NCBI RefSeq assembly: GCF_009674685.1
Contig: NZ_WKJI01000002.1
Span: forward strand, 372,001-436,000
Length of the DNA stretch: 64,000 nt
Direction of reading: 5' to 3'
From: Pedobacter puniceum
GTDB taxonomy: Bacteria; Bacteroidota; Bacteroidia; Sphingobacteriales; Sphingobacteriaceae
Part shown: positions 52,108-61,434 of the stretch, in pieces
Numbering within the stretch: the stretch's first letter is position 1
Layout of the letters: every line of letters starts with the position of its first letter
The notes under the pieces: model-generated
What the model was told of the DNA's origin: nothing
Seen by the model: only the letters and a program-made list of their open reading frames with translations
The model's database searches: none
Translations under genes and position numbers: made by a program

Positions 52108-53154
52108 TTATCTCTTTACCATTTCTATCTGATACAATTTAGGCCATTTTTTACCGGTTACAAATAACCTTTTGCCTTTAGCATCCCAAGCAATACCGTT
52201 TAAAACATCTTGGTCTTGATCTTCTACTTGCTCTTTATTTAAACCTATCAAATTGATATAAGCTTCTACCTCTCCGGTTTGTGGGTTGATGATGGCTATT
52301 AAATCTGATGTATAAATATTGGCAAACAGTTTACCATCTATCCACTCTAACTCGTTCAGTTGGGTAACTGGGCCTTTATCATCATAAACTTCTATATAAC
52401 CTTCTGGCTGGTAGCTTTCTTTGTTCAGCTTATAAATTTTATTACTTCCATCGGTATTGTAAATGGTTGCGCCATCATAAGCTAAGCCCCAACCTTCAAC
52501 AGCGTGGTTGTAAGGTAAAGTTCTTAATAAGTTGAAAGTATTTTTATCATATTCTAAAATAACTCGCTCTTTATACGTAAGCTGAATAATTTTATCACCA
52601 ATAACCGTCATCCCTTCGGCAAAATATTGCTGAGCTATATCTTTTTGTTGTAGCACTTTACCTTCAACAGTGGTTTTTCTAAGGCTAGAAGCGCCATACT
52701 CGCCATCACTTTCATAAAAAAAACCATCATGATATTCTAAGCCTTGGGTGTAAGAAGAAACATCGTGTTTATAGGTGTTGATGATTTTAAAGCCATATTG
52801 TTCCGGAGTTTTCGACGATACCAAAACTATATTGGTACTCAGCTCCTGCACATCGGCACCAGTATACAATTTAGCTTGGATGAGCCTGATACCCAAAGGC
52901 ATTTCTTTGGTGTCTATCATTTGGGTAGCGGTATCTTTTGCAGATGCTACCAGTTTATCATCAATAAAATATTGTACAGAATCTGGAAGCTTGCTGCTTA
53001 ACATCAAACTTAATTTAAGAGGTTCGCCAGCTTTAATTAAGCTGCCGCTTTCTGGAAATAGTAAAGCTATTTCTTCCTGACCAGTTTTTTTGCCTTGATT
53101 ACAAGATAAAATCAACATCAGGAAACTAAAAACAGTAACCAAATATTTATTCAT
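52108..53154 (-). CDS. Glutaminyl-peptide cyclotransferase, lipoprotein
   Basis: About 348 residues. From ATG 53154 the protein starts with a lipoprotein signal ending LILSCNQ (Cys near 18). Residues about 115-348 are the plant/bacterial five-bladed-propeller glutamine cyclotransferase: SYTQGLEYHDGFFYESDG, AEGMTVIGDKIIQLTYK and GWGLAYDGATIYNTDGS. It converts N-terminal Gln to pyroglutamate in the periplasm. Its start overlaps the yraN stop by 8 bp. Confidence 0.88.
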   Translation of the reverse strand: MNKYLVTVFSFLMLILSCNQGKKTGQEEIALLFPESGSLIKAGEPLKLSLMLSSKLPDSVQYFIDDKLVASAKDTATQMIDTKEMPLGIRLIQAKLYTGADVQELSTNIVLVSSKTPEQYGFKIINTYKHDVSSYTQGLEYHDGFFYESDGEYGASSLRKTTVEGKVLQQKDIAQQYFAEGMTVIGDKIIQLTYKERVILEYDKNTFNLLRTLPYNHAVEGWGLAYDGATIYNTDGSNKIYKLNKESYQPEGYIEVYDDKGPVTQLNELEWIDGKLFANIYTSDLIAIINPQTGEVEAYINLIGLNKEQVEDQDQDVLNGIAWDAKGKRLFVTGKKWPKLYQIEMVKR

Positions 53155-53515
53155 AATTCCAAAAAGCATCTTCAATATGTTTTAAAGTGTATTTTTCTAA
53201 GTTTTTATCAAATAAAATGGAGATAATATCAAACCTTATTTCTCCTTGATGATTCATCAAATAAACGTATTCTTCTGCAGCATCTGTTAAAAGTCGCTGC
53301 TTTTTTACATCCACAAAATCTTCTGGCTGGCCAAAAGCACTTCCTGTGCGTGTTTTAACTTCTATAAAAATGATGGTTTTATGCTTAAAAGCTATCAAAT
53401 CAACCTCGGCTTTGCCAAAACACCAATTCTCGTCTAATATTTCAAAGCCCTGCTGTTCTAGAAAATCTTTGGCTATTTGTTCGCCATTTTTTCCTAAGGT
53501 ATTGTGTTGCGCCAC
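53147..53515 (-). CDS. YraN/UPF0102 endonuclease-fold protein
   Basis: 122 residues with the nuclease-like core ILDENWCFGKAEVDLIA and the active-site-like FIEVKTR near 50. YraN-family proteins resemble Holliday-junction-type nucleases; the role is unproven. It uses GTG as start, directly after the dnaG stop with no gap, and overlaps the cyclotransferase gene. Confidence 0.86.
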   Translation of the reverse strand: MAQHNTLGKNGEQIAKDFLEQQGFEILDENWCFGKAEVDLIAFKHKTIIFIEVKTRTGSAFGQPEDFVDVKKQRLLTDAAEEYVYLMNHQGEIRFDIISILFDKNLEKYTLKHIEDAFWNYE

Positions 53516-55450
53516 TTATTTTATAATTACAGAACCCAAATAATTAGAGATATACTTTTCTACTTCTTTTAAATCTAGGTACTCCTTCATCAAAATCATC
53601 TCATTAGCTTCGTTTTTCTCTTGTTGCAATTCTTTTTGCTTGGCGATAAGCATAGCAGAAACTTTTTTCTTTTTCAGATGAAAAATAGCTCCCATAACAG
53701 TAGATTTTAAGTTTTGTGTTTCATCATTTACATTGATGTTGTGCATGGTGTACCAATTCTCGCTTAAATGATAAGGGGAAGAAATGATAGAAATAGCTGT
53801 TTTAGATATTTCTTTATCAGGATGTTGGATAAAATCTTTCTCTGTTGGGAGTTTACCTTTCTCTAATTCATCATGATAATAAGAAATGATGCGGGTGTAA
53901 ACCGGATTTAGGAAACTAACATCGCTTAAATTGGTGATGATGTATGGCCCAATATAAGTATCTGTCATATCATCCCAATTTACCAATTGATGACCATAGG
54001 TAAGCAACACCCTTAGGATTTCCTTTTCCTGGTGTTCATCTGTTTGGCTTGGTTTATCTTCAAATAAATCTGGCGGCGGACCATCCTCTGGCTCAAAAAA
54101 TTCTGGTGAAGGCTGGTTTTGTGGATTATTTTTATCTTTCTTAGCTTTTGTTAAACGTATTTTATTAAGCTCGGCAATTAAAATACGCTCTTCCATATTT
54201 AAGAGGCTGCTACACTCTCTTAAAAAAACGGAAGCCTTTATAGCATCAGGAATTTTAGCGATACTTTCTACCACATCTCTAATAACACCCGCCTTTTTGA
54301 TGGGGTCATTTGCAGCATCCTGTAAAAGAATCTCGGTTTTGTAGAAAATAAAGTCTTTCTTATTTTTCTCTACATGGGTTTTAAAAGCCGAAGCACCATA
54401 AGCCTGAATGTAAGAATCTGGATCGTGGCCATCAGGAAAAAGCACAACTTTTACATCTAGGCCTTCTTCCAAAATCATATCTAAACCTCTTAAAGAAGCT
54501 TTTATACCTGCGGCATCACCATCGTAAAGAATACAAACGCTATTGGTAAACCTGCTGATGAGCTTAATCTGCTCGGTAGTTAAAGATGTACCGGACGAAG
54601 CCACCACGTTTTCTACACCTGCTTGGTGAACGGCCATAACATCGGCATAACCTTCTACCAAGAAGCAGTTGTCCATATCTCGGATAGCTTTTTTAGCTTG
54701 AAAAAGCCCATAAAGCACATTAGATTTATGGTAAATATCGCTCTCTGGCGAGTTTACATATTTAGGAACACTCTTGTCTGTTTTTAAGGTTCTGCCGCCA
54801 AAACCTATAATACGGCCCGTAAAGTTGTGGATGGGAAAAATAACACGGGCTCTGAATCTATCGTAAATACGGCCTTTATCATTTTTAATAACTAAGCCGG
54901 TTTCTTCTAAAAATTCTTGCTTGTAGCCTTCAGAAAGTGCTTTATCATTTAAGGCCGACCATTCCTCGGGAGAGTAACCTATCTCGAATTTTTTAAGTGT
55001 TTCTTCTCTAAAACCACGTTCTTTAAAATAGCTTAAGCCGATGGATTTACCTTCATCTGTATTCCAAAGGTTGTCTGCAAAAAACTGAGCTGCAAAAGTT
55101 GATATAACGTAAAGGCTTTCTTTTCTATCAACTTCTGCTTGGTATTCTGGTGTAACCTCGGTTTCTTCAATTTCTATGTTATACTTACGAGCCAGATATT
55201 TTATAGCTTCTGGGTACGAGTATTTCTCATGACTCATGATAAATTGAAGAGAGTCTCCACCCTCGCCACAGCCAAAGCATTTATAAATACCTTTTGCTGG
55301 AGAAACATGAAAAGAAGGTGTTTTTTCGCCATGGAACGGGCAAAGCCCTATCATACTTGTGCCTCTTTTTTTGAGGTACACAAAATCTCCTACAACTTCC
55401 TCTACACGGGCTGTTTCTAAAACACGGTCAATGGTTTCTTTTTTTATCAT
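53516..55450 (-). CDS. dnaG: DNA primase
   Basis: 644 residues. N-terminal CHC2 zinc finger (CPFHGEKTPSFHVSP ... CFGCGEGGD, about 38-66), catalytic core with IIGFGGRTL near 215, and the Toprim motifs LVEGYADVMAVHQAG near 265 and LYDGDAAG near 310. The C-terminal 180 residues are the helicase-binding region. It makes RNA primers for replication. It leads a three-gene unit with yraN and the cyclotransferase gene. Confidence 0.95.
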   Translation of the reverse strand: MIKKETIDRVLETARVEEVVGDFVYLKKRGTSMIGLCPFHGEKTPSFHVSPAKGIYKCFGCGEGGDSLQFIMSHEKYSYPEAIKYLARKYNIEIEETEVTPEYQAEVDRKESLYVISTFAAQFFADNLWNTDEGKSIGLSYFKERGFREETLKKFEIGYSPEEWSALNDKALSEGYKQEFLEETGLVIKNDKGRIYDRFRARVIFPIHNFTGRIIGFGGRTLKTDKSVPKYVNSPESDIYHKSNVLYGLFQAKKAIRDMDNCFLVEGYADVMAVHQAGVENVVASSGTSLTTEQIKLISRFTNSVCILYDGDAAGIKASLRGLDMILEEGLDVKVVLFPDGHDPDSYIQAYGASAFKTHVEKNKKDFIFYKTEILLQDAANDPIKKAGVIRDVVESIAKIPDAIKASVFLRECSSLLNMEERILIAELNKIRLTKAKKDKNNPQNQPSPEFFEPEDGPPPDLFEDKPSQTDEHQEKEILRVLLTYGHQLVNWDDMTDTYIGPYIITNLSDVSFLNPVYTRIISYYHDELEKGKLPTEKDFIQHPDKEISKTAISIISSPYHLSENWYTMHNINVNDETQNLKSTVMGAIFHLKKKKVSAMLIAKQKELQQEKNEANEMILMKEYLDLKEVEKYISNYLGSVIIK

Positions 55451-55516
55451 GCGATAAAAACAAATTTAAGAGAATTTGCGAAGCAGCGTATCATAATCTT
55501 AAAGATTAGGAATAGC

Positions 55517-56116
55517 TTATTTAGTGATACCACCTAAAATCATGTTGATGAGCCTACAACAAGATTCTGAAGAACCTGTTAAACAGGCGGAGGATTGATT
55601 GGGGAGTTCTAAACCATTGAAAGCAGCATTTGTCCAACTGGCAAAGAAAGTGATTTCTTCATCGTTCATAGTTTTAAACTCGCCACATTGTACACCACTT
55701 TTGATGATTTCTTTGATAAAGTCGATATGTATTTGCTCAAACTCTTGCTTTAAACCGAATATTTCTCTAAAATGGTCGAAAACATCTTCAAAAACCACTT
55801 TGCTTAAATTATCATATTCTTCTTTAAGTTTTAGCCTAGACATTAAATAAGCCTGAAATTTTGCTAAAGCCGTACTTTCTGCATTAACTGCCAACCTGAT
55901 TTGCTTTACAGCATTTTGCATTTCATGATTAACAACGGCTTCAAACAATTCTGATTTCCCCGGATAATAGTAATAAAGCGTACTTTTTCCCTTTCCTACA
56001 GCTTTAGCAACATCTTCCATCGTGGTTTTTTTTAAACCATACTTAGAAAATAGTTGCTTTGCAGCATCTAGGATTTCTTTATTAAGACCATCATCATTTA
56101 TAGGAGTAGCTACCAT
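55517..56116 (-). CDS. TetR-family transcriptional regulator
   Basis: 199 residues with the N-terminal TetR helix-turn-helix (TTMEDVAKAVGKGKSTLYYYY, about 31-51) and a ligand domain ending with a cluster of cysteines (SSACLTGSSESCCR). It diverges from an outer-membrane barrel gene and probably controls it; a palindrome overlaps that gene's promoter. Confidence 0.88.
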   Translation of the reverse strand: MVATPINDDGLNKEILDAAKQLFSKYGLKKTTMEDVAKAVGKGKSTLYYYYPGKSELFEAVVNHEMQNAVKQIRLAVNAESTALAKFQAYLMSRLKLKEEYDNLSKVVFEDVFDHFREIFGLKQEFEQIHIDFIKEIIKSGVQCGEFKTMNDEEITFFASWTNAAFNGLELPNQSSACLTGSSESCCRLINMILGGITK

Positions 56117-56311
56117 TGTTTAGACTTCTATGATTAATTATTCTAAATATACAATAATTTTCTTTTGCAACAAGCAAGCTTTTGGCTTAAATCTTATGCA
56201 TATAAGACAGATGTAAAGTCAGGCCTAAGTAAAACTAAAGTCAGATTAGATTCATATAGCCCATAAATCAGCAAGTTACCATAAAGCTAACGAACAAGCG
56301 TGAAAAATATT

Positions 56312-56341
56312 TTTGCATTATAGATTTTTAGACTAATTTTG
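56312..56341 (+). promoter_or_regulatory. Predicted promoter of the outer-membrane barrel gene
   Basis: TTTG at 56312-56315 and TAATTTTG at 56334-56341 with 18 bases between: an exact -7 match to TAnnTTTG, with spacing one short of the usual 19. Confidence 0.65.
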
Positions 56342-56355
56342 ACTAACAGTCGAAA
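56337..56355. promoter_or_regulatory. Putative TetR operator
   Basis: TTTTGACT-AAC-AGTCGAAA, 7 of 8 pairs complementary, overlapping the -7 box of the barrel gene promoter. The divergent TetR protein is the natural candidate to bind it. Confidence 0.5.
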
Positions 56356-56384
56356 GACAAAAAGTATAATTTAAATATAAAGAC

Positions 56385-57002
56385 ATGAAAAAATTAATTT
56401 TATCAATTGCAGTATTAGCAGGACTAGGTGTTTCTGCACAAGCACAAACAGAAAAAGGAAAAATTATTCTTGGTGGTTCAGTAGCTTACCAATCAGAAAA
56501 ATCTGATGCAAACGGTGCTAATGCTGCTGAAAGTTTCAACATTATTCCTAGTGTTGGTTATTTTGTAGCAGACAACATTGCTATTGGTACAGGTATAGGT
56601 TATAACTACAGCAATGTAGGTGCTGCAAGCGCTACCGGACAAAGAGAAGAGTTTTTAGTTAGTCCTTTTGGTAGATATTACACTGCTTTAGGAGAAAAAT
56701 TCAAATTCTTTGGTCAGTTACAAGTGCCTTTGGCTTTCGGTAATGTAAAAGCTACTGACGCTAGTGGTGATGCAGGCTCAAAAACTGGCACTTCAACTTC
56801 TATCGGTGTAGCATTATCTCCAGGTTTTGCTTATTTCCCAACTAAGAAAATCGGTATTGAGTTTGCCCTTAACGGGATATCTTACAATAATTACCGTGTA
56901 GAGGATGCTAATGGTAATGAATTAAAAGGTGCTGGCAGCGATTCTTTTGCAATTGGCACAAACTTCTTTGCACCTAGAATTGGAATTCAGTTCCATTTCT
57001 AA
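56385..57002 (+). CDS. Outer-membrane beta-barrel protein, small porin-like
   Basis: 205 residues: signal peptide ending SAQAQ near 21, then an eight-strand-like barrel (KIILGGSVAYQSEKS, VGYFVADNIAIGTGIGYNYS, and others) closing with RIGIQFHF, the terminal Phe of barrels. Typical of the PF13505-type outer membrane proteins. Ligand unknown. Controlled probably by the divergent TetR regulator. Confidence 0.85.
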   Translation: MKKLILSIAVLAGLGVSAQAQTEKGKIILGGSVAYQSEKSDANGANAAESFNIIPSVGYFVADNIAIGTGIGYNYSNVGAASATGQREEFLVSPFGRYYTALGEKFKFFGQLQVPLAFGNVKATDASGDAGSKTGTSTSIGVALSPGFAYFPTKKIGIEFALNGISYNNYRVEDANGNELKGAGSDSFAIGTNFFAPRIGIQFHF

Positions 57003-57027
57003 GCAATATAGCTGGTTGGATAGCTAG

Positions 57028-57051
57028 AAAGCGTACTATATAGTACGCTTT
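57028..57051. terminator. Bidirectional terminator
   Basis: Perfect 24-base palindrome with A and T runs, closing the barrel gene and the convergent TVP38 gene; the stop codon of the latter (57036-57038) lies inside it. Confidence 0.88.
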
Positions 57052-57809
57052 TTTGTTTTCCTTTTATCCATGTAAATATAAACACCTAAACCTAGAAGAC
57101 TTACGATAGATGCTACAATTAAACCCGGTTTTAATTGATCTATAGACTGCCCAAACACTGCAACCAATATCAATAAAGGAGAACTGCCTAAAAGTGTAGC
57201 TATGATAAAACGTTTGTACGTCATCTCAACAAAACCACCTACAAAGCTAATAGCATCATTAGATAAAAAAGGTGATGCTCTGAAAACGATAACCGTCCAC
57301 AAACCATAGGCTTTAAAAAAAGACTCTATTTTTTGTAATGCTTTTTCACCAATCAGTTTTTCTACACCAACATCGCCTAAGTAATCGCCAACGCAATAAC
57401 CAACAGATGCAGAGCAAAATATCCCTACTATGGTAATAAATGAGCCCAACCAAGGACCATAGGCTAAAACAGCTATCACCATGATTATAACACTGGGGAT
57501 AACCATTAAAAAAAGCTGTAAAACCATTGCTGCAATTAAAACTATTGGCCCCCATAAACCAAAGGTTGATACCCAATTACGGATACGCTCGGTATCATCG
57601 CTGGTAAGCACTGCATACGCCTGTTCTATGAAGCTTTTTACTTCAGGGATAAAGAAGTAACTCATGACCACTAGAACTATCACAAAACCAGAAAAAATAA
57701 GTGGAAAGAATGAAGTTTTCTGTTCTTTTTCTCTCATACTCTTAAAAGCTATACTTAATTTCATCAAACATCTTCTTCTAGTGCTAAAATAAAGCCAGAT
57801 TTGTTTCAT
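57036..57809 (-). CDS. TVP38/TMEM64 (DedA-like) membrane protein
   Basis: 257 residues with about five to six membrane helices. The SNARE-associated/DedA core spans about 85-220, with YGPWLGSFITIVGIFCSASVGY near 127 and FRASPFLSNDAISFVGG near 178. Family members act in lipid scrambling or membrane homeostasis. The ATG at 57809 is used; internal ATGs at 57764 and 57737 would also give a complete membrane domain. Confidence 0.85.
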   Translation of the reverse strand: MKQIWLYFSTRRRCLMKLSIAFKSMREKEQKTSFFPLIFSGFVIVLVVMSYFFIPEVKSFIEQAYAVLTSDDTERIRNWVSTFGLWGPIVLIAAMVLQLFLMVIPSVIIMVIAVLAYGPWLGSFITIVGIFCSASVGYCVGDYLGDVGVEKLIGEKALQKIESFFKAYGLWTVIVFRASPFLSNDAISFVGGFVEMTYKRFIIATLLGSSPLLILVAVFGQSIDQLKPGLIVASIVSLLGLGVYIYMDKRKTKKRTI

Positions 57810-57851
57810 TTCAGGTTTTTAAATCCGATAATTGTATTATAATTCTCGAAC

Positions 57852-58736
57852 ATGGAAAAAGTATATTTAAGCGATGCAGGACCAAAAGTTTCACCTGCTA
57901 TCTACGGTTTTTACAGATGGAATAACGACGCAGAGAACACCGCTGCTAATATGGAAAGAATAGTAAATCTGTGTTTAGAACTCGGCATTAACTCTTTTGA
58001 CCATGCAGATGTTTATGGCAACTACCAATGCGAAGAATTATTTGGTGAAGTAATGCGCAAAAAGTCTTTCAAAAGAGAAGATATTGTGTTGTTTACTAAA
58101 TGCGGCATCAGGTTACCTCATGCTAGTCAACCAGATGTTAGAATTAAACATTTTGATACTTCTGGCAAACATATTATTCAATCTGTAGATAATTCTTTAA
58201 GAAAATTAAATACAGATTATATTGATATTTTTCTTTTAGACCATTTAGACCCCATTAGTAATTTAGAAGAAACAGCAAGTACTTTGCTGAAACTAAAATT
58301 ATCTGGAAAGGTTAAAAATATTGGTATCACCAATTTCTCGGTATTTCAGCATCAGCTTTTAGCGTCTTATTTAAATACGCCGATTGTTACCAACCACATA
58401 GAGCTTAATTTACTAAACACAGCTGCTTTAGATAGCGGACAAATAGATTATATTAAGCAACGTTATATGCGCCCGCTAGCATCGGCACCTTTGGCTGATG
58501 GCAGAATTGCAACCGGAACAGATATTTTAGCGGTAAACGTAAGAGAAAAATTACAAGAAATTGCGAATAAATACCATGTTGATATAGAATCTATGGCGGT
58601 AGCTTGGTTAATTAAACTAGGCGCTTTACCATTAATAGGAACTAGAAACGAGCAAAGAATAAGGAATATTGTAAATGCTTTTAGTATTGATTTAGATAGT
58701 CAAGATTGGCATGAGCTTTATGCCGCTTCTAAATAA
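57852..58736 (+). CDS. Aldo/keto reductase, YdhF-like
   Basis: 294 residues with the catalytic tetrad of the family: Asp and Tyr in FDHADVYGNY near 50, Lys in LFTKCGI near 80 and His in LLDHLDP near 131. The NADPH-binding end reads LIGTRNEQRIRN. Substrate unknown. Divergent from the TVP38 gene by 42 bp and ended by a strong terminator. Confidence 0.9.
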   Translation: MEKVYLSDAGPKVSPAIYGFYRWNNDAENTAANMERIVNLCLELGINSFDHADVYGNYQCEELFGEVMRKKSFKREDIVLFTKCGIRLPHASQPDVRIKHFDTSGKHIIQSVDNSLRKLNTDYIDIFLLDHLDPISNLEETASTLLKLKLSGKVKNIGITNFSVFQHQLLASYLNTPIVTNHIELNLLNTAALDSGQIDYIKQRYMRPLASAPLADGRIATGTDILAVNVREKLQEIANKYHVDIESMAVAWLIKLGALPLIGTRNEQRIRNIVNAFSIDLDSQDWHELYAASK

Positions 58737-58753
58737 TAAAGTTTTATAAAAGT

Positions 58754-58785
58754 AAAGAGGCGAAATTTTACAATTTTGCCTCTTT
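58754..58785. terminator. Bidirectional rho-independent terminator
   Basis: 14-bp stem (58754-58767 with 58772-58785) with one G-U pair and a 4-nt loop; U run on the plus strand, A/T run on the other. It ends the aldo/keto reductase gene and probably the convergent exported-protein gene. Confidence 0.88.
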
Positions 58786-58804
58786 TTTATACCGTTTAAG
58801 ATAA

Positions 58805-59752
58805 CTACTCTGGTTTATAATCTTTATGCAAAACTAAAAAGCTGGCTCTTTCCTGCTTCTTAAAAGGAATATCCCAATTACCTTGATAGCTGATTTTGGT
58901 TGGCAATAATTCTTCGTTGAAATAACCCAGCTCTATATTCATTTGCACATCAAACTCAAAAGCCAAATTGTCTAGTTTCATATCAATATATCTACCCAAA
59001 ATCTGGAAGTTACGCTTATCAAATATGGTAGTTAGCTCTTTAATCATAATACCATCTTTTGTCCAGTTAGATAAATCTGGTTTCATGGTTACTTTAAAGC
59101 GGTATACCGGAATAGAATCTAAATATGTCCCAGATGAAAAACGATAATCATAGTACTGACGCATATTGGCTGTAAATATTTCTGTTTTACCAGATATTAA
59201 AGGCACACCTCTTACAGGTCTTCCAGGCGTAAAAATCAAAGTTTTCAATTTATCTTTATAAGATTCATTACTTCCTCCTTTACCACCAGGGCCGCCAGCG
59301 CTGTTGGGTACAAAATCAGAATTATAAGCATTCATGAAAATGTAATCAAACATCTCTACTGTATAAAGCTGATATTTTCCGTTTTTCTTAAAAAGTTTAC
59401 CAGTATCTTTCTTTTCCAGATACTGCATATTATGCCCTTTTTGGTCGTTAGAATGTTTAATTTTTCTGTAAATACTACCTTCTACCTTATCCTGCTTATC
59501 ATAAGTATAAACCCTATTTTCGGCAATAAAAGCATACTTTTTCATGTTCCTGAAAGCTTCGTAAAAGCTAGTGTCTGTAACAATGGCTTGTATGAAATCA
59601 TCTTCACTTAAACCAGCCTTGGCCGTTTTAATCACAACATCATTATCTACCACTACGGTTAAAACAGTATCAGGATTAAAACGAGGAATTGCCTGAGCAA
59701 ATACCGCATTTACTAAGAACAAGCAAAGGATAAGGAGATTAAATCTTTTCAT
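58805..59752 (-). CDS. Exported protein of unknown function
   Basis: 315 residues. Signal peptide ending NAVFAQ near 20, then a soluble region rich in beta strands with a Gly-rich loop (GGPGGKGG near 160). No motif recognised; probably periplasmic or surface-anchored. It stands between the aldo/keto reductase and the amidohydrolase gene, as a single unit. Confidence 0.7.
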   Translation of the reverse strand: MKRFNLLILCLFLVNAVFAQAIPRFNPDTVLTVVVDNDVVIKTAKAGLSEDDFIQAIVTDTSFYEAFRNMKKYAFIAENRVYTYDKQDKVEGSIYRKIKHSNDQKGHNMQYLEKKDTGKLFKKNGKYQLYTVEMFDYIFMNAYNSDFVPNSAGGPGGKGGSNESYKDKLKTLIFTPGRPVRGVPLISGKTEIFTANMRQYYDYRFSSGTYLDSIPVYRFKVTMKPDLSNWTKDGIMIKELTTIFDKRNFQILGRYIDMKLDNLAFEFDVQMNIELGYFNEELLPTKISYQGNWDIPFKKQERASFLVLHKDYKPE

Positions 59753-59806
59753 GATTTATCATAATTGGGCTAAGTAATTATAAGAACTACTCTTTTGTAT
59801 AATTAT

Positions 59807-59833
59807 AAATGCCAGATTTAGTTTCTGGCATTT
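59807..59833 (-). terminator. Hairpin after the M20 amidohydrolase gene
   Basis: 10-bp perfect stem AAATGCCAGA/TCTGGCATTT (59807-59816, 59824-59833), loop of 7. The U run is short on the minus strand, so termination is plausible but not certain. Confidence 0.55.
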
Positions 59834-59836
59834 TCA

Positions 59837-61021
59837 CTAATTTCCTAACTGTTTTAGGGTTAAGTAAGCCATTAAACCTGTGCTTAACTCTAGCGATTTT
59901 TCATCAATATCAAAAGTTGGAGTATGTACAGATGATGTAATGTTACGCTCTTTATTACCGGTTCCTAATCTGTAAAAGCAAGCATCGGTTACTTGAGAGA
60001 AATAAGCAAAATCTTCTGCGGCCATCCAGATATCTAAATCTATCACATTCTCTTTTCCCATATAATCAATAGCAAAACTCTTTACATTGGCAGTTAAAGC
60101 TTCTTCATTGATTAAAAATGGATAACCTTTTTCTATTCTAAAATCGCAGCTTCCACCCATACCTTCGGCGATAGACTCGGCCATTTTTTTCATTTTTTGA
60201 TGCGCTTCTGCTCTCCAATCTTCATTCAAGGTTCTAAAAGTTCCTTCTAAATAAACTTCATTGGGGATAACATTGGTTGCACCATTGGCAATTACTTTCC
60301 CAAAAGATAATACAGATGGTAAGCGAGGATCGGCATTTCTACTTACAATCTGTTGTAGAGCTGTAATCATATGCGCCATAATCACCACAGGATCTATATT
60401 TTGCTGGGGTTGTGCGCCATGGCCGCCTTTACCTTTTACAGTTACGTATAATTCATCTGTAGAGGCCATATATTTACCTGGGCGAATACCAATTTTACCA
60501 GCCTCTATCAAAGGCATTACATGCTGACCTAATACAGCCGATGGTTTAGGGTTTTCTAAAACACCTTCTTTAATCATGAGGTTTGCACCCCCGGGTAATC
60601 TTTCCTCTGCCGGTTGAAATATCAATTTGATAGTTCCGCCAAATTCACTCTTTAAATCGTTCAGGATTTTTGCTGTCCCTAATAAAGAAGAAGTGTGTAC
60701 ATCATGCCCACAAGCATGCATTACACCTGGTTTGGTAGATTTATAAGGTACATCATTAGCTTCTTCAATAGGAAGCGCATCCATATCTGCTCTTAAGGCG
60801 ATAACTTTATCTGATGGCTTTTCGCCTTTAATAATACCTACAACACCTGTATTTGCCATTTTTTCAAATGGTATTTGCATGGCTTTTAGCTGCTCTTGAA
60901 CAAAAGCAGAAGTTTCATACTCTTCAAAAGAAAGTTCTGGATGAGCATGCAGATGTCTTCTGTTAGCAATTACATCCTCGTGAATTTCCTTTGCGGCTAA
61001 CTTAATTTTCTCAATCAGCAT
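59837..61021 (-). CDS. M20-family amidohydrolase
   Basis: 394 residues of the peptidase M20D group (N-acyl-amino-acid or IAA-amino-acid hydrolase-like). Metal ligands in ACGHDVHTSSLLG near 103, the base and ligand in QPAEERLPGG near 137 and EDFAYFSQ near 350. The dimerisation domain spans about 185-300. It splits N-acylated amino acids in the cytoplasm. It starts 2 bp after the SPOR gene stop. Confidence 0.9.
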   Translation of the reverse strand: MLIEKIKLAAKEIHEDVIANRRHLHAHPELSFEEYETSAFVQEQLKAMQIPFEKMANTGVVGIIKGEKPSDKVIALRADMDALPIEEANDVPYKSTKPGVMHACGHDVHTSSLLGTAKILNDLKSEFGGTIKLIFQPAEERLPGGANLMIKEGVLENPKPSAVLGQHVMPLIEAGKIGIRPGKYMASTDELYVTVKGKGGHGAQPQQNIDPVVIMAHMITALQQIVSRNADPRLPSVLSFGKVIANGATNVIPNEVYLEGTFRTLNEDWRAEAHQKMKKMAESIAEGMGGSCDFRIEKGYPFLINEEALTANVKSFAIDYMGKENVIDLDIWMAAEDFAYFSQVTDACFYRLGTGNKERNITSSVHTPTFDIDEKSLELSTGLMAYLTLKQLGN

Positions 61022-61023
61022 TT

Positions 61024-61434
61024 TTAATTAGATGGATTTATACGTTCGTTAAAAATAAAAAGGGTAGGAAATACAGGTCTTAGCTCTGTTAGCATTTTTT
61101 GTGCTTCCATTCTGGTTCTAAAATCGCCGATTTTTACCCGGTAATTTGGTTGAGTATATGAAATATAGGTGTTGTATTCTGGATATAAACTTTTAAAACG
61201 AGCTTGCTCATTATAAGCATCGTTACGGTTGGTACCAAAGAAAATTTGTACGCGATAGCCATAAACAACAATAGGAGTACCATCTTTGGTAACTCCTTTG
61301 TTTAATGCTATTCTTCTGGCTATCAAACTATCAATTAAAGGGTCTTTAACTTCTTTAACCGTACCTTTTTGTGAAAAAGCTAAAGTTCCTGAGAAGCAAA
61401 ATCCTAAAACTAATATGTATCTAATAATTTTCAT
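61024..61434 (-). CDS. Exported SPOR-domain protein
   Basis: About 136 residues: signal peptide (about 1-22, FSGTLAFSQ) and a C-terminal SPOR-like domain (about 58-130; YGYRVQIFFG ... NYRVKIGDFRTRMEAQKMLTEL). SPOR domains bind peptidoglycan stripped of stem peptides. The ATG overlaps the secA stop (TAATG), so translation is coupled to secA. Confidence 0.85.
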   Translation of the reverse strand: MKIIRYILVLGFCFSGTLAFSQKGTVKEVKDPLIDSLIARRIALNKGVTKDGTPIVVYGYRVQIFFGTNRNDAYNEQARFKSLYPEYNTYISYTQPNYRVKIGDFRTRMEAQKMLTELRPVFPTLFIFNERINPSN

